Made by a program: the position numbers and the translations under genes. The notes under the pieces were generated by a model. That model ran no database searches. It was not told the origin of the DNA and saw only the letters and a program-made list of their open reading frames with translations. 64,000 nt of DNA from Streptomyces nigra (GTDB lineage: Bacteria > Actinomycetota > Actinomycetes > Streptomycetales > Streptomycetaceae), in assembly GCF_003074055.1 (NCBI RefSeq), contig NZ_CP029043.1, forward strand, positions 682,001 through 746,000. Reading direction: 5' to 3'. Shown here piece by piece: positions 63,928 through 64,000 of this stretch (within the stretch, counting starts at the first letter, position 1; every line of letters begins with the position of its first letter).

Positions 63928-64000
63928 ATGCGCCGCGCGCCCGACGTCCAGCATCCCTTCGCCCCGTACGGCCTGCCGGATGCGCCCGGCACCGGCGCCT
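63928..64000 (+). CDS. 5' end of an iron-regulated gene, truncated by the window
   Basis: Only 24 residues are visible, beginning MRRAPDVQHPFAPYGLP. A good GAAGGAG ribosome binding site precedes the ATG. It lies behind the iron box and is divergent from MbtH, so it probably belongs to a siderophore biosynthesis or transport cluster. The family cannot be told from this fragment. Confidence 0.65.
   Translation, partial: MRRAPDVQHPFAPYGLPDAPGTGA

Noticed and set aside
1..64000. CRISPR arrays, tRNA or rRNA genes, insertion sequences
   Set aside because: I looked for repeat-spacer patterns, T-loop motifs and transposase motifs on both strands and saw none that hold up.

Overview
The window is a stretch of chromosome from a Streptomyces-like actinomycete. 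The support is very high G+C, frequent GTG starts with purine-rich ribosome binding sites, a near absence of TTA codons, and several actinomycete-typical families (TerD, SCO2400-type zinc-ribbon protein, Rv1733c-like protein, class F sortase, MbtH, SpoIIE-type phosphatases). I saw no tRNA, rRNA, CRISPR array, insertion sequence or phage module. It reads as ordinary chromosome with mixed housekeeping and accessory genes.

Layout. 0-7 kb: an anti-sigma-type PP2C phosphatase cut by the window edge; a membrane-tethered ECF sigma factor fused to an extracellular CAP domain; a thioesterase; and a squalene/phytoene synthase-like domain fused to a cis-prenyltransferase. 7-12 kb: a ketone-body-type module (MHS transporter, PucR regulator, 3-hydroxybutyrate dehydrogenase) and a Nudix hydrolase. 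12-21.5 kb: envelope functions (Lnt, an O-antigen-ligase-like protein, a PH-like membrane protein, an HpnB-type glycosyltransferase), a racemase, a two-domain TerD protein, a MOSC protein and a Rv1733c-like protein. 21.5-31 kb: a beta-helix/AAA+ fusion, a large membrane protein with a lipase-like serine-hydrolase domain and the only TTA codon I found, a DeoR regulator, an SRPBCC protein, a Cds1-like PLP enzyme, a histidine-kinase-like ATPase and a SHOCT protein.

31-39 kb: a sugar-catabolism block (RpiB-type isomerase, ROK regulator, SIS isomerase, class II aldolase, DeoR regulator, GH15 enzyme), interrupted by AlkB and an RlmG-type methyltransferase. 39-43 kb: a copper module, with a secreted His-rich protein divergent from copZ-copA and two mirror-image CsoR-type operators placed on the two divergent promoters. 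43-52 kb: secreted phospholipase A2, PolX, a DegT aminotransferase with a GNAT protein, a VOC protein, HtpG, and a class F sortase beside a probable cell-wall substrate. 52-64 kb: an acyltransferase, TetR, a secreted amidohydrolase-discoidin protein, a methyltransferase, a secreted GH5-type glycosidase, dihydrolipoyl dehydrogenase, a zinc-ribbon membrane protein and a glutamate-cysteine-ligase-type enzyme. The right edge has an MbtH gene divergent from a truncated gene across a DmdR/IdeR-type iron box, which suggests that an iron-regulated siderophore cluster begins there.

Two genes (alkB and polX) each carry a single-base frameshift in otherwise intact coding sequence. These may be sequencing errors or recent inactivation. 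Three places carry degenerate tandem repeats just past the 3' end of a gene (after lnt, the O-antigen-ligase-like gene and the SHOCT gene). The most unusual proteins are the terpene-synthase/cis-prenyltransferase fusion, the sigma-CAP fusion and the beta-helix/AAA+ fusion.
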